Notes under the pieces: model-generated
Database searches by the model: none
Told to the model about the DNA's origin: nothing
Seen by the model: the letters and a program-made list of their open reading frames with translations, nothing else
Origin: Chitinimonas sp. BJYL2
GTDB lineage: Bacteria; Pseudomonadota; Gammaproteobacteria; Burkholderiales; Chitinimonadaceae
Direction of reading: 5' to 3'
NCBI RefSeq assembly: GCF_027257935.1
Contig: NZ_JANZKW010000006.1
Span: 62,001-126,000, forward strand
Length of the DNA: 64,000 nt
Part shown: positions 7,729 through 16,136 of the stretch, one piece after another
Numbering within the stretch: the first letter of the stretch is position 1
Layout: each line of letters starts with the position of its first letter
Translations under genes and position numbers: made by a program

Positions 7729-10313
7729 TGTCACGCGGGATCTTGCCCCGGCTGCTCGCCGCATTTCTGCTGCTCTCGCCCATCCCGCTTACCGGACTGG
7801 CATGGCTGTTCCTGCAGGCCTACGAGCGCAGCCTGCAGGACACGGTGCTCGACCACCTCTCCTCGGTTGCCGACAAGAAGTCAGACCAGATCAACACCTA
7901 CCTCAACGAGCGGATTGCCGATGTGCAATTGCTGGCCAATGCCCGCGAGACACACCAGGCCATGCAGCGCATGCGCGAACTGCAGCCACTGGGACTGCCT
8001 CATCCCAGCTACCTGGCCGAGGCGGCGAGATTCCGCAGCGATATGCGCAAACTGCTCGATGCCGTCAGCTACTACGATCTGCTACTGACCGATAGTGATG
8101 GCAATGTGGTGTTCTCGATCGCCGCCGAGGCCGATCTGGGCAGTAACCTCAATAGTGGCCCGTTCCATAACAGCGGACTTGCGCAGGCACACAGGGAGGC
8201 CCTGGCGGTGCTGGATGCTCAGGTCAAACTGGTGCAGACCTATACACCCTCCGCCGATCGCCCGGCCATTTTCATCGTCGCACCCGTGTTCGCCGCCGAT
8301 GAGGTGATCGGCACCGTAGCACTCCAGCTCGATCTGGAAAACTTTACCCAAGTCACCAACGACAGCACCGGCCTGGGCAACACAGGCGAAACCACGCTGG
8401 CATTCCGTGATAACCAGACAGTCCTGTTCGCCAGCCCCTTGCAACGGATTCCCGACGCCGCCTTCAAGCATCGTGTCAGCCTGCGCGATGTGCCGGGCCC
8501 CATGGCCAAGGCGCTCAGTGGTGCCTACGGCGGCGGGGTGGTCAGGGATTACAGCGGCACCGAGGTCGTGGCCGCGTGGCGCTATCTGCCGGCGCTGCAC
8601 TGGGGCATGGTGACCAAGATCGATGCCGCCGAAGCATTTGCGCCTGCACGCACCGTGTCACGCTATCTGCTGGCGGTGCTGGGGATCATGCTCTTGCTGG
8701 CAACCCTGGCAGCCTGGCGAATCGCCGTGGCCCTGGTCACCCCGATCCACCAGCTCACCGCCACCACCCGCCGCATCGCCGAGGGCGACCTGCATGATCG
8801 CGCGCCGCTGACCGGCTGGGCCGAACTACGCGATCTGGCACGCAGCTTCAACGAGATGCTGGAGCGTCTGGATCAGCAGCAACAGGCTCTGGATGAAACC
8901 CGACAGCAAGCCGAAGCAGCCAGTCAGGCGAAAAGCCGCTTTCTCGCCACCATGAGCCACGAACTGCGTACGCCACTCAACGCAATTCTGGGTTTTTCCA
9001 GCCTGCTGCAACGCGAGACGGGGCTCACTCCGCACCAGCAGGAACAGCTGCAGGTCATCAACCGCAGCGGGGAGCATTTGCTGGCCTTGATCAACGATGT
9101 ACTCGACATGGCCAAGATCGAATCCGGTCGTCAGCAACTTCATCTGGCCGCTTTTGATTTGCCGGACCTGGTCGCCGACATCGTGGCCATGATGCAGGTC
9201 CGGGCGAACGAGCGGCAGCTGGGCTTGCTGGCCGAGCAGGAGGGACAGGTTCCCCGTTATGTGGTGGGTGATGCGGCCAAGCTGCGCCAGATCCTCATCA
9301 ACCTGCTCGGCAACGCCATCAAACATACGCATGAGGGTGGCGTTGCCTTGCGGCTCGGCCTGGCCGGCGGGAACGATGACGGCAAAGTCCGGCTGCGGTT
9401 TGATATCGAAGACAGCGGTATCGGCATTCCTGAGCAGGAGCGCGAGCGGATATTCGATGCGTTCATCCAGACCGACGCAGGCGCGCAGCAAGGCGGAACC
9501 GGGCTGGGGCTCGCCATCAGCCGGGAGTTTGCCCGCATGATGGCGGGCGACATTACGGTGACCAGCACCCCGGGCCATGGCTCGACATTTCGCGTCGACA
9601 TCATGGTCGGGCTGGCACAGCAGGCCGACCTGCCCATGCCCATCGGTGCACAGGCCAATCAGCCCCTGCTGGCCGCCGATGAGCCGCCGTGGCGCGTGCT
9701 GATCGTGGAAGACCAGTATGCGAATCAGGCACTGCTGGCCACGCTGTTGCGCCGCGCCGGCTTCGAGGTACGTATTGCCGCGGACGGCGAGGCGGGCGTC
9801 GCAATGTTCAGCGAATGGCAGCCCCAGTTCATCTGGATGGACCGACGCATGCCCCGACTGGATGGTCTTGCAGCCACCCGCCGCATCCGAGCCTTGCCCG
9901 GTGGCGACCAGGTCCGCATCGTCATGGTGTCTGCATCGGTATTTGGCGAGGATCGTGATGAGGTGATGACCGCAGGGCTGGATGACTTCCTGCGCAAACC
10001 CTATCGGGCTGACGAAATCTATACGCTGATGCAGCAGCATCTGGGCATCCGCTTTGTGTACCCCGAAGCGGATATCCAGACCAGCAAGCCAGACACCACC
10101 CCGCAAGATCTCGGCGCGCTGGCGAATCTGCCCGCCGATTTACAGACCACCCTGCGGCAGGCCTTGCTCAGCCTGAACGAAGACGACATCGCGCTCGCCA
10201 TCACCGCAGTTGCACGCAGCGAACCCCTGCTGGCTCAACGTTTGCGCCACTTTGCAGAGCAGCTGGACTATGCTGCAATCTTGGCAGCCCTACCTACCTC
10301 ATCCCTCGGGTAA
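7725..10313 (+). CDS. Hybrid sensor histidine kinase (dCache-like sensor, HAMP, HisKA, HATPase, REC)
   Basis: Predicted 862 residues. Order: membrane helix (about 8-27); large periplasmic sensor region (about 30-305, Cache-like); second helix (about 314-338); HAMP; HisKA with phospho-acceptor His412 (TMSHELRTPLNA); HATPase with N-box LLGNAIKHT and G-boxes DSGIGIP and GGTGLGLAI; receiver with Asp706 in FIWMDRRMP; and a helical tail of about 100 residues with no obvious Hpt histidine. The start at 7725 overlaps the binding-protein stop. Only 2 bases separate its stop from the next gene, so all three are almost certainly one transcript. It probably relays the binding-protein signal to the GGDEF-EAL regulator; this is inference from gene order. 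Confidence 0.93.
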   Translation: MMSRGILPRLLAAFLLLSPIPLTGLAWLFLQAYERSLQDTVLDHLSSVADKKSDQINTYLNERIADVQLLANARETHQAMQRMRELQPLGLPHPSYLAEAARFRSDMRKLLDAVSYYDLLLTDSDGNVVFSIAAEADLGSNLNSGPFHNSGLAQAHREALAVLDAQVKLVQTYTPSADRPAIFIVAPVFAADEVIGTVALQLDLENFTQVTNDSTGLGNTGETTLAFRDNQTVLFASPLQRIPDAAFKHRVSLRDVPGPMAKALSGAYGGGVVRDYSGTEVVAAWRYLPALHWGMVTKIDAAEAFAPARTVSRYLLAVLGIMLLLATLAAWRIAVALVTPIHQLTATTRRIAEGDLHDRAPLTGWAELRDLARSFNEMLERLDQQQQALDETRQQAEAASQAKSRFLATMSHELRTPLNAILGFSSLLQRETGLTPHQQEQLQVINRSGEHLLALINDVLDMAKIESGRQQLHLAAFDLPDLVADIVAMMQVRANERQLGLLAEQEGQVPRYVVGDAAKLRQILINLLGNAIKHTHEGGVALRLGLAGGNDDGKVRLRFDIEDSGIGIPEQERERIFDAFIQTDAGAQQGGTGLGLAISREFARMMAGDITVTSTPGHGSTFRVDIMVGLAQQADLPMPIGAQANQPLLAADEPPWRVLIVEDQYANQALLATLLRRAGFEVRIAADGEAGVAMFSEWQPQFIWMDRRMPRLDGLAATRRIRALPGGDQVRIVMVSASVFGEDRDEVMTAGLDDFLRKPYRADEIYTLMQQHLGIRFVYPEADIQTSKPDTTPQDLGALANLPADLQTTLRQALLSLNEDDIALAITAVARSEPLLAQRLRHFAEQLDYAAILAALPTSSLG

Positions 10314-10315
10314 CG

Positions 10316-12484
10316 ATGAACAGTCCCGGCACCATCCTGATTGTTGACGATACGCTGGCATCCTTGCAGTTGCTGGCGGACCTGCTCAAGGCAGAAGGCT
10401 ACACCGTGCGTGCAGCACAAAGTGGTGAGCTGGCACTGCAAGCAGCACAGCACAACCCGCCCGAGCTGATCCTGCTGGATCTGCGCATGCCGGTCATGGA
10501 TGGCTTCGAAGTCTGCCGCCGCCTCAAAGCCGACCCGGCCACCGCGGATATCCCTGTCATCTTCCTCAGTGCCGAGCACGATACCCCTGAGCGCGTACAA
10601 GGGCTGGCACTGGGTGCGGTCGACTATCTGGGTAAGCCCTTCCAGCGTGAGGAGCTGCTCGCCCGTGTGCACACTCATGTGCGCCTGCACCGCCTCAATC
10701 AGCAACTCGAAGCCATGGTGGAGGCACGCACCCGTGATCTGCGCGAGAGCGAGGCACGGGTACGCGTCCTGATCGAACATGCGCCCGAAGCCATTTTTGT
10801 CTTCGATGCAGACCAGAACTGTTATGTCGATGCCAATGCCGCGGCCGAGCAACTCACCGGGCGCACCCGCGAGCAGTTATGCGGCATGTACCCGGCCGAG
10901 CTGTACGCACTGCCCCAACCCGATGGCATGTACCCCGAAGTCAGCGTCAAGTTGAACGTGGAAAGGGCTTTGGCGGGCGAGGAAGTCATTACCGAGCGCG
11001 TCGTCCAGCGTCCTGATGGCCGCCGTGTCCGCTGCGAACTACGCATTGTGGCCCTGCCCGCATCGGGCAAGCGCCTGCTGCGATCCAGCTTTGTGGATAT
11101 CAGTGACCGCAAGACCGCCGAGGAGCGCATTGCCTTCCTGGCCTACCACGACACGCTGACCGGGCTGGCCAACCAGTCGGGCATGTACGAAACCCTGCGC
11201 CGGATGATCGACGACGCCGAGCTCGACCAGCGTCGCCTCGCCGTTGTGCTGCTGGATCTCGACAACTTCAAGTTCATCAACGATGCCCATGGCCACCGTG
11301 TCGGCGACATCCTGCTGACCCAGGTCGCCGAACGGTTGAAGATGGCGCTGCCGGTGGGCACCTTCGTGGCGCGCCAGGGCGGGGACGAGTTCCTGTTTGC
11401 CGTGGAAGACTGTGGTAGCAGCGCCGATGTCCAGGCTTTGGCAGAACGCGTCGCCGCCGTCATCGCCGAGCCTTACCATATTCACGGCCAGTTACTCTCC
11501 ACGTCGGCCAGCATCGGCATCAGCCTGTGCCCCGATGACGGCATCGAAACCAGCGAACTGCTGCGCTACAGCGATATGGCCATGTACAAGGCCAAAGCCA
11601 GTGGCGGCGGTGTGCGTTGCTTTGATGCGCAGATGAATCTGGCGCTGCTCAACCGCATCAGCATGGAGGCCGACCTGCGTCAGGCCATTGCCGGCGGGCA
11701 ACTGCGCCTTGTGTACCAGCCTCAGCTGGATATCGCTTCCGATCAGGTTATCGGCCTGGAAGCGCTGGTGCGCTGGCAGCATCCCGACAAGGGCCTGATC
11801 TCCCCAGCCGAATTCATTCCCATTGCCGAGCAGACCGGCCTAATCGTTCCGCTGGGTCTGTGGACCCTCAAGGAAGCCTGCCGCCAGATCAAGCTGTGGC
11901 ACGACGCTGGTCTGGACTGGCTACGTGTCGCCGTGAACCTTAGCGGTGCTCAATGCCAGGATGCCGGGCTAGTCCCACAGCTGCGCGACATTCTGGCCCA
12001 TGCCGGCGTGGATGCACGGCACCTGGAACTCGAAATCACCGAATCGCACGCCATGGCCTCGCCCGACGAGGCGATTGCGCTGATGCATGCGCTGGTGGAC
12101 CTGGGTATCTCGATCTCGATTGACGACTTCGGCACCGGCTATTCCTCCCTGGCCTACCTGAAGCGCTTCCCGATCAAGAAACTCAAGATCGACCGCTCCT
12201 TCGTCAAGGACATTGAAACCGACGAAAACGATGCTGCGCTGTGCGATATCACCACCCTGCTCGCTCACCGGCTCGGCCTCAAGGTAGTGGCCGAGGGCGT
12301 GGAAAACGAAGCCCAGCTGATCTATCTGCAAAGCACCGGTTGCGAGATGATTCAGGGCTACCACTTCTGCCGGCCGCTCTCGGCCAACGATGTGGAAGCC
12401 TTCATTCGCGGGCGTACGCCCAAACCCATCGAAACGGAAGTGACCTACTTCCCGGATACGAGCGACCACGGTCCCGTGATCTAG
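10316..12484 (+). CDS. Response regulator with REC-PAS-GGDEF-EAL domains (bifunctional c-di-GMP enzyme)
   Basis: Predicted 722 residues. The receiver has Asp55 (LILLDLRMPVMDG) and switch Lys in YLGKPF. A PAS domain follows at about 150-265. The GGDEF motif is intact (residues 355-359) with NDAHGHRVGD upstream, but the usual LTGLxNR reads LTGLANQ and no RxxD inhibitory site precedes GGDEF. The EAL domain (EAL at 482-484) keeps VNLSGAQ, LEITES, IDDFGTGYSSL, KLKIDRSF and VVAEGVE, so phosphodiesterase activity is expected. Both synthesis and breakdown of c-di-GMP are possible, switched by phosphorylation from the hybrid kinase 2 bases upstream. No DNA-binding domain is present. Confidence 0.95.
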   Translation: MNSPGTILIVDDTLASLQLLADLLKAEGYTVRAAQSGELALQAAQHNPPELILLDLRMPVMDGFEVCRRLKADPATADIPVIFLSAEHDTPERVQGLALGAVDYLGKPFQREELLARVHTHVRLHRLNQQLEAMVEARTRDLRESEARVRVLIEHAPEAIFVFDADQNCYVDANAAAEQLTGRTREQLCGMYPAELYALPQPDGMYPEVSVKLNVERALAGEEVITERVVQRPDGRRVRCELRIVALPASGKRLLRSSFVDISDRKTAEERIAFLAYHDTLTGLANQSGMYETLRRMIDDAELDQRRLAVVLLDLDNFKFINDAHGHRVGDILLTQVAERLKMALPVGTFVARQGGDEFLFAVEDCGSSADVQALAERVAAVIAEPYHIHGQLLSTSASIGISLCPDDGIETSELLRYSDMAMYKAKASGGGVRCFDAQMNLALLNRISMEADLRQAIAGGQLRLVYQPQLDIASDQVIGLEALVRWQHPDKGLISPAEFIPIAEQTGLIVPLGLWTLKEACRQIKLWHDAGLDWLRVAVNLSGAQCQDAGLVPQLRDILAHAGVDARHLELEITESHAMASPDEAIALMHALVDLGISISIDDFGTGYSSLAYLKRFPIKKLKIDRSFVKDIETDENDAALCDITTLLAHRLGLKVVAEGVENEAQLIYLQSTGCEMIQGYHFCRPLSANDVEAFIRGRTPKPIETEVTYFPDTSDHGPVI

Positions 12485-12501
12485 CGGGCAAGGCGCGCTG
12501 A

Positions 12502-14079
12502 TCAGCGCCCTGTGTCGCCCGTGCCAACCAGGTCGTCAAGGTCCGCCACAATGCGGTTACGGCCACTTTGCTTGGCTTCGTACAGCAGCAGATCAGCCCG
12601 CTTGATGGCGGCGTCCACGCTTTCTCCAGACTGGATCACCACCAGCCCGGCACTCAACGTGATGGTCTTACCGGTCTCATCAATCCGGGCTTTCTGGGCT
12701 TCCTGGCGGATGCGTTCGGCCACGGCAGCGATCTCTTTGGCATCATCGATCATCAGCAGCACCACAAACTCCTCGCCACCCCATCGACAAACCAGATCAA
12801 ACGGACGTCGTGCCTGCTGCAGATGCGCGCCGAGCTGCCTGAGTACGCTGTCGCCCACATCATGGCCGTGTACATCGTTGATCTTCTTGAAGAAATCGAT
12901 ATCCATCAGCATGAAGGCCACCGGGAAGTGCTTGCGCTGCCCCAGCGCCAGCAACGCCGGGACCTTGTCGTAGAATCCGCGGCGATTCAGCACCTTGGTC
13001 AGCGGGTCGATCTGGGTCATGCGCCTCACTTCGTCGCGAGAGAGCCTGAGCCGCCAGGCGGTGATCAGGGTCAGGCTGAGCAGTGCCAGACTGAGCCATT
13101 GCAAGAGGCTTTCGCGCGCCACAGCCAGATAGACCTCGCTGCGCTTGACGCGATGAACCAGCCACAACTCGTCCTCAACGATCTGGCTGCTTAGCCAGAG
13201 ATCGCCGCTTTGATCAGACCGCCAGTCGATCAGCGTCGTACTCAGCGGAGGATGCAGCCTGGCCTTGGGGTCGTAAGCTGCCTTGCTGTCGATGAGGCGA
13301 TCGTTTTCGCTCACCATCATGCTGTGGCCGGGCGCGTCACCCACGCGAGCCAGCTGTTGCAAGGTTTCCAGCCGGGTGTCGAGCCCGACAATACCCATCA
13401 GCCGCTCACCCGCGTAAACCGGTGCGGCAAACGTGATGATCCAGCCTTTACCGGCCATGTCCTGATACGGTCCGGCCATGACCATGCGCCGCGCGGGGTT
13501 CCGTGCTGGCTGGGCCTCAAGCCAGTAACGCTGCGTGTAGAGTTCGGGCGTGAAATGGAAGTCCTTGAAGGGTACATCCGGGGCCAGATAGATGAACTGG
13601 CTGGCCGACTGGTAATAGAGCCAGACCACCTCCGCATCAAACTGCCGAGCCGCCCGGATCTGAGCATCCATGCCAAAGGCTGCCCGGATCTCGCGGGCCT
13701 GTTCCGCACTCAGCGGCAAGGGCATCTTGCCGGTTACCGTGCCTGCCGCACCGGAAGTACCAGCACTGATGCTCCACACGTTTTCTGCCGGATGCTGCCG
13801 GATCTCGAACGCCTGCCCGCCTTGAGCCCCCTCTGCCTGATAACGTTCACTGATCAGGTTCTTCATCACCGTCACACGATCGCGATTGACGCCGATAAAC
13901 CTGGTCAGCAACTCGCTGCGGCTGCGGAACGTATCCTCGATATCAGACCGGATCTGGAAGAAATGGTGGATGGTGGTCACGACGGCCAGCACCAGGGGCA
14001 GGCCGATCGCAATACCGACCACAAAAAGCAGGGACTTTCTCGACGTCATACCGGGTTCCAATGCGATACGGGGCGCCAT
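12502..14079 (-). CDS. Membrane diguanylate cyclase with periplasmic Cache-type sensor
   Basis: Predicted 525 residues. One helix at about 14-34, a periplasmic sensor region to about 330 (YWLEAQPARNPARR, IITFAAPVY and GLDTRLETLQ resemble dCache_1 domains), a second helix (LLQWLSLALLSLTLITAW), then GGDEF. The catalytic motif is GGEEF, DPLTKVLNRRGF is present, and an RxxD inhibitory site (RPFD) lies exactly five residues before GGEEF, so an active, product-inhibited cyclase is likely. It converges on the GGDEF-EAL gene with only 17 bases between stops. The start at 14079 (AAGG upstream) is preferred over the ATG at 14049, which is also plausible. Confidence 0.92.
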   Translation of the reverse strand: MAPRIALEPGMTSRKSLLFVVGIAIGLPLVLAVVTTIHHFFQIRSDIEDTFRSRSELLTRFIGVNRDRVTVMKNLISERYQAEGAQGGQAFEIRQHPAENVWSISAGTSGAAGTVTGKMPLPLSAEQAREIRAAFGMDAQIRAARQFDAEVVWLYYQSASQFIYLAPDVPFKDFHFTPELYTQRYWLEAQPARNPARRMVMAGPYQDMAGKGWIITFAAPVYAGERLMGIVGLDTRLETLQQLARVGDAPGHSMMVSENDRLIDSKAAYDPKARLHPPLSTTLIDWRSDQSGDLWLSSQIVEDELWLVHRVKRSEVYLAVARESLLQWLSLALLSLTLITAWRLRLSRDEVRRMTQIDPLTKVLNRRGFYDKVPALLALGQRKHFPVAFMLMDIDFFKKINDVHGHDVGDSVLRQLGAHLQQARRPFDLVCRWGGEEFVVLLMIDDAKEIAAVAERIRQEAQKARIDETGKTITLSAGLVVIQSGESVDAAIKRADLLLYEAKQSGRNRIVADLDDLVGTGDTGR

Positions 14080-14193
14080 TGCGGCTACCTTGAGCGGGTG
14101 CCTTGAGATTACACCCGGTCTTGCCTTTTACCCAGTAAGCCGGCAGCCCACCCGGACCAGCACCGCACGGGCAGCGAGGCCAGAAGCATGGCT

Positions 14194-14751
14194 TCAGTCG
14201 AGCGCGATATAACGGACTTCAAGTATTTCGATCTCCTCGCCACCCGCCGGGCCACGCAGGGTCACCGTGTCGCCCTCGCGGGCCTTGAGCAGACAACGCG
14301 CAAGCGGTGAAATCCAGCTGATATGGTTGAGGTCGAGATTGATCTCGTCCACCCCCACGATGCTGACGGTCTGCTCTTCGCCACTGCCGCGCAACACCGT
14401 GACGGTGGCAGAGAAAAATACCTGATCGGTCGCTTCGCGCGTGGCGGGATCGACCACCTCAGCGTTTTCAAGGCGCTTGGTCAGGAAGCGGATGCGTCGG
14501 TCAATCTCGCGCAGGCGCTTTTTGCCGTAGATGTAATCGCCGTTCTCGGAGCGGTCGCCATTGCCGGCCGCCCAGTTGATCAGCTGCGTCAGCGCAGGGC
14601 GTTCCTTGTGCACAAGCTCATGCAGCTCCACACGCATGCGGTTCCAGCCACCCGGTGTCATGTAGTTGCGGGTGGACTTGGGCAGCTGCAGGTGTTCGGG
14701 CAGATCCTCGTCTTCATCGCCGTCGCTCTCGCGGGTAAACGCCTTGTTCAT
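14194..14751 (-). CDS. greB: Transcription elongation factor GreB
   Basis: Predicted 185 residues. GreA/GreB coiled-coil region (YMTPGGWNRMRVELHEL, NGDRSENGDYIYGKKRLREIDRRI) and C-terminal FKBP-like domain (FFSATVTVL, IVGVDEIN, ISPLARCLLKAREGDTVTL). The GDRSENGDYIYGKKRLREID block fits GreB more than GreA. GreB rescues backtracked RNA polymerase by stimulating transcript cleavage; the two acidic tip residues sit in the SENGDY turn. It starts 7 bases after the rluB stop and is probably co-transcribed with it. An acidic N-terminal stretch of about 20 residues (ESDGDEDEDLPEH) precedes the Gre domain. Confidence 0.95.
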   Translation of the reverse strand: MNKAFTRESDGDEDEDLPEHLQLPKSTRNYMTPGGWNRMRVELHELVHKERPALTQLINWAAGNGDRSENGDYIYGKKRLREIDRRIRFLTKRLENAEVVDPATREATDQVFFSATVTVLRGSGEEQTVSIVGVDEINLDLNHISWISPLARCLLKAREGDTVTLRGPAGGEEIEILEVRYIALD

Positions 14752-14758
14752 GGATGCA

Positions 14759-15925
14759 TCAACGCTCGTTGGTGCGCCCAGTCAGCCCCAGACCCGCCCA
14801 CTTGAGCACGGCCAGCACCTCGGGTTCTTCGAGTTCGTAATATTGGCCACGCTTGAGACGCGAAGGCAGCGTCAGCATGCCGAAGCGCACGCGCATCAGA
14901 CGCGATACGGTGAGTTCAAAGTGCTCGAACATGCGGCGCACCTCGCGATTACGGCCTTCCTTGAGGATGACGCGATACCAGTGGTTGGTACCCTCGCCGC
15001 CCTGGTCTTCGAGCATGTCGAATTTGGCGAGGCCATCCTCCAGCTCCAGGCCCGTGGTCAGCTGCTTCTTCTGCTCGTCGGTCAGCTGGCCATGCACACG
15101 CACGGCGTATTCGCGCTGGACTTCAAAGCGCGGGTGCATGAGCCGGTTGGCCAGATCGCCCGATGTCGTAAAGATCAGCAGGCCCGAGGTATTGAAGTCG
15201 AGACGCCCCACGGCCACCCAGGCCGAGCTCTGGATTTTGGGCAGACGCTCGAACACGGTGGTGCGGCCAGCCGGGTCATCGCGGCTGACCAGTTCACCTT
15301 CCTGCTTGTGATACAGCACGATGCGCGGCAGGCGGTCGGGCCATTTGATGGTGATCTGCTTGCCATCCACCAGTACGCGGTCGCCCATGGCGACACGCGC
15401 ACCGGGCTGGCAGACCTGACCATTGATGCTGACGCGGCCTTCCGACACCCACAGATCACAATCACGGCGCGAACCCACGCCCGACAAGGCCAGCGCCTTC
15501 TGGATACGCAAGTCGCCAACATGGCGCGCTTCCACGCGCTTGTTGCGCAGCTCTTCGGCCACCTTCTGGTGCTTTTCGCTGCCGTGCCGCTGGCGCATCT
15601 TCTTGGCTGGCTCGACTGGCAGGCTGGAGATATCCACCGGCGGACGGCGCTGGCCGCGCGGTGCGGCCTCACCTTCAACGCGCGTGCGGTCTACCGGCTT
15701 GCGCTCGAAGACACGGTGTTCGCCCGCCTTGCTCTCTGCCGGCTTGCGTGCCGCCGGTTTGCGGGCAGTCGGCTTGTGCTCGACAGGTTTGCCATCGGCA
15801 CTGCGACGCTCGGCTGGCTTGCGCGACTCGGTGGTTTGACGGGCGCCAGGGGCACGCTCATCGCGAATCACCGGCTTGCGTACGGCGGGGCGGGGGGTGG
15901 TCTTACGGGGCGGGGACGATGCCAT
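14759..15925 (-). CDS. rluB: 23S rRNA pseudouridine(2605) synthase RluB
   Basis: Predicted 388 residues from the ATG at 15925, which has GGAG 9 bases upstream. A basic, proline-rich extension of about 110 residues with recurring KPAxRKP/RKPVxR units is followed by an S4 RNA-binding domain (LRIQKALALSGVGSRRDCD) and the RsuA/RluB catalytic domain, with the catalytic Asp in VGRLDFNTSGLLIFTTSGDL. Further family blocks are GRNREVRRMFEH and LMRVRFGMLTLP. It modifies U2605 of 23S rRNA. Extensions of this kind are common in betaproteobacterial RluB and probably bind RNA. greB follows after 7 bases. Confidence 0.93.
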   Translation of the reverse strand: MASSPPRKTTPRPAVRKPVIRDERAPGARQTTESRKPAERRSADGKPVEHKPTARKPAARKPAESKAGEHRVFERKPVDRTRVEGEAAPRGQRRPPVDISSLPVEPAKKMRQRHGSEKHQKVAEELRNKRVEARHVGDLRIQKALALSGVGSRRDCDLWVSEGRVSINGQVCQPGARVAMGDRVLVDGKQITIKWPDRLPRIVLYHKQEGELVSRDDPAGRTTVFERLPKIQSSAWVAVGRLDFNTSGLLIFTTSGDLANRLMHPRFEVQREYAVRVHGQLTDEQKKQLTTGLELEDGLAKFDMLEDQGGEGTNHWYRVILKEGRNREVRRMFEHFELTVSRLMRVRFGMLTLPSRLKRGQYYELEEPEVLAVLKWAGLGLTGRTNER

Positions 15926-16090
15926 GACAGGTACTCCAACAAAGCTCAGCACAGGGTCCGAGATTCAATGTCCAGCTCAACACCCGGCCAGGCCGGGCAC
16001 TAACGGGAATAGCCATCATTGGATTATCGCTGATCTATTCCACGCCCCCCGCCCTCGCTGCCGCTCGATGTCCGGCGCACGCGGGGGTGC

Positions 16091-16123
16091 CTAAAAAGTA
16101 ACGGCGGTGCACACACCGCCGTT
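16091..16123 (-). terminator. Intrinsic terminator of the MocR regulator gene
   Basis: A 10-bp stem (AACGGCGGTG at 16100-16109, CACCGCCGTT at 16114-16123, loop CACA) is followed on the minus strand by ACTTTTTAG. It lies 14 bases beyond the MocR stop at 16137 in the direction of transcription. Confidence 0.85.
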
Positions 16124-16136
16124 GGATTAACCCTGA

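Noticed and set aside
12495-12508. Perfect palindrome GCGCTGATCAGCGC between convergent genes
   Set aside because: No loop or T tract; too short to support as a terminator, and it includes the stop codon of the minus-strand gene.
14666-16003. Long plus-strand frame opposite rluB
   Set aside because: Repetitive Arg/Ala-rich product produced by the KPAxRKP repeats of RluB read in reverse; no domain.
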